DNA of 64,000 nucleotides from an uncultured Erythrobacter sp. (GTDB lineage: Bacteria > Pseudomonadota > Alphaproteobacteria > Sphingomonadales > Sphingomonadaceae), in the NCBI GenBank assembly GCA_947503275.1, contig CANNCZ010000002.1:186001-250000 (forward strand), written 5' to 3'. Below are positions 63,763 through 64,000 of the stretch, piece after piece (within the stretch, counting starts at the first letter, position 1; the number at the start of each line of letters is the position of its first letter). A model generated the notes under the pieces. It searched no databases. It saw nothing but the letters and a program-made list of their open reading frames with translations, and had not been told where the DNA came from. The translations under genes and the position numbers were made by a program.

Positions 63763-64000
63763 GCCCAGCGCAACAAAGCGCGATCCGCAAGGGAATCGAT
63801 TTTCGCTCGGTCGACAGCCAACCTGAAGGCTTGTCGGTCGGCGTATCGCCCCTGCGCGCGCCTGCGTTGCTTCTGACATTCGGCATTCTGTCAGTCATTC
63901 AGCTGTGGCTGTTTCAAACGGGTTTCTACGACTGGCTTTTCCCACAACGCGATTACGTCTTTGCGCCCTACACCGGTGAGCATTCCATCGCGATCCGGAC
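63759..64000 (+). CDS. 5' part of a membrane protein, probably synthase-like glycosyltransferase
   Basis: An ATG overlaps the BcsB-like stop (ATGA) and the frame stays open to the window edge (80 codons). The first hydrophobic segment is LLLTFGILSVIQLWLF (about residues 38-55), followed by FYDWLFPQRDYVFAPYTGEH. Gene order suggests a cellulose-synthase-like GT2 or another partner of the BcsB-like protein, but no catalytic motif is in the visible part. Confidence 0.5.
   Translation, partial: MSPAQQSAIRKGIDFRSVDSQPEGLSVGVSPLRAPALLLTFGILSVIQLWLFQTGFYDWLFPQRDYVFAPYTGEHSIAIR

Overview
The window reads as chromosome of a marine alphaproteobacterium of the order Sphingomonadales, probably family Erythrobacteraceae. 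The grounds are the gene content: two very large TonB receptors of the Caulobacter/sphingomonad type, an alginate locus, split metH, and alphaproteobacterial curli with CsgH. Codon use (moderate to high GC) and GGAGG-type ribosome sites agree. No 16S or other taxonomic marker is present, so this placement is inference from gene content.

Layout. (1) 1-3.6 kb is the right end of an integrated element: a GapR/DUF2312 remnant, phage-type hypothetical proteins, a small HTH regulator and a tyrosine integrase. It ends in a tRNA-Gly 5' half (3593-3632, minus). (2) 3.7-19.8 kb is an alginate utilisation locus. A minus-strand operon runs PL6 lyase, PL17 oligoalginate lyase, a 60-aa protein, an MFS transporter, an SDR (likely DEH reductase), KDPG aldolase and KDG kinase. 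A FadR/GntR regulator and two divergent TonB receptors complete it. A repeated TGGTATGATAC-like box lies before each transcription unit and over the regulator's own start. (3) 20-31 kb is valine/branched-chain catabolism (mmsA, acyl-CoA dehydrogenase, 3-hydroxyisobutyryl-CoA hydrolase, enoyl-CoA hydratase, mmsB) with small conserved genes, an Nmad3-like gene, a nucleotidyltransferase and a flippase. (4) 31-35.8 kb is the glycine cleavage operon gcvT-gcvH-gcvPA-gcvPB behind a tandem glycine riboswitch.

(5) 35.9-44.1 kb is a curli-type amyloid locus, all on the minus strand: csgF, csgG, five curlin-repeat proteins of very different length, an unknown exported protein and csgH. No csgE or csgD is visible. 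(6) 44.4-50.6 kb is a methionine cycle operon: an ArsR-methyltransferase fusion (SahR-like), metF, metH N-part, a GNAT acetyltransferase and metH C-part. A perfect 24-bp palindrome lies just before the regulator gene. (7) 50.7-58.3 kb is a sugar cluster (GH42 beta-galactosidase, Gfo/Idh/MocA oxidoreductase, aldo/keto reductase, TauD-family dioxygenase) facing a sodium/solute symporter and a BciA-like reductase. (8) 58.3-64 kb holds an exported S41 peptidase, then a plus-strand unit of UDP-sulfoquinovose synthase (SQD1), a BcsB-like protein and the start of a membrane protein cut by the window edge.

The points most worth a second look are: the SQD1/BcsB-like pairing, which could make a sulfonated surface polysaccharide; the curlin array with no CsgE; the shared operator of the alginate regulon; the GNAT gene wedged into split metH; and the TauD-type oxygenase in the GH42 cluster.
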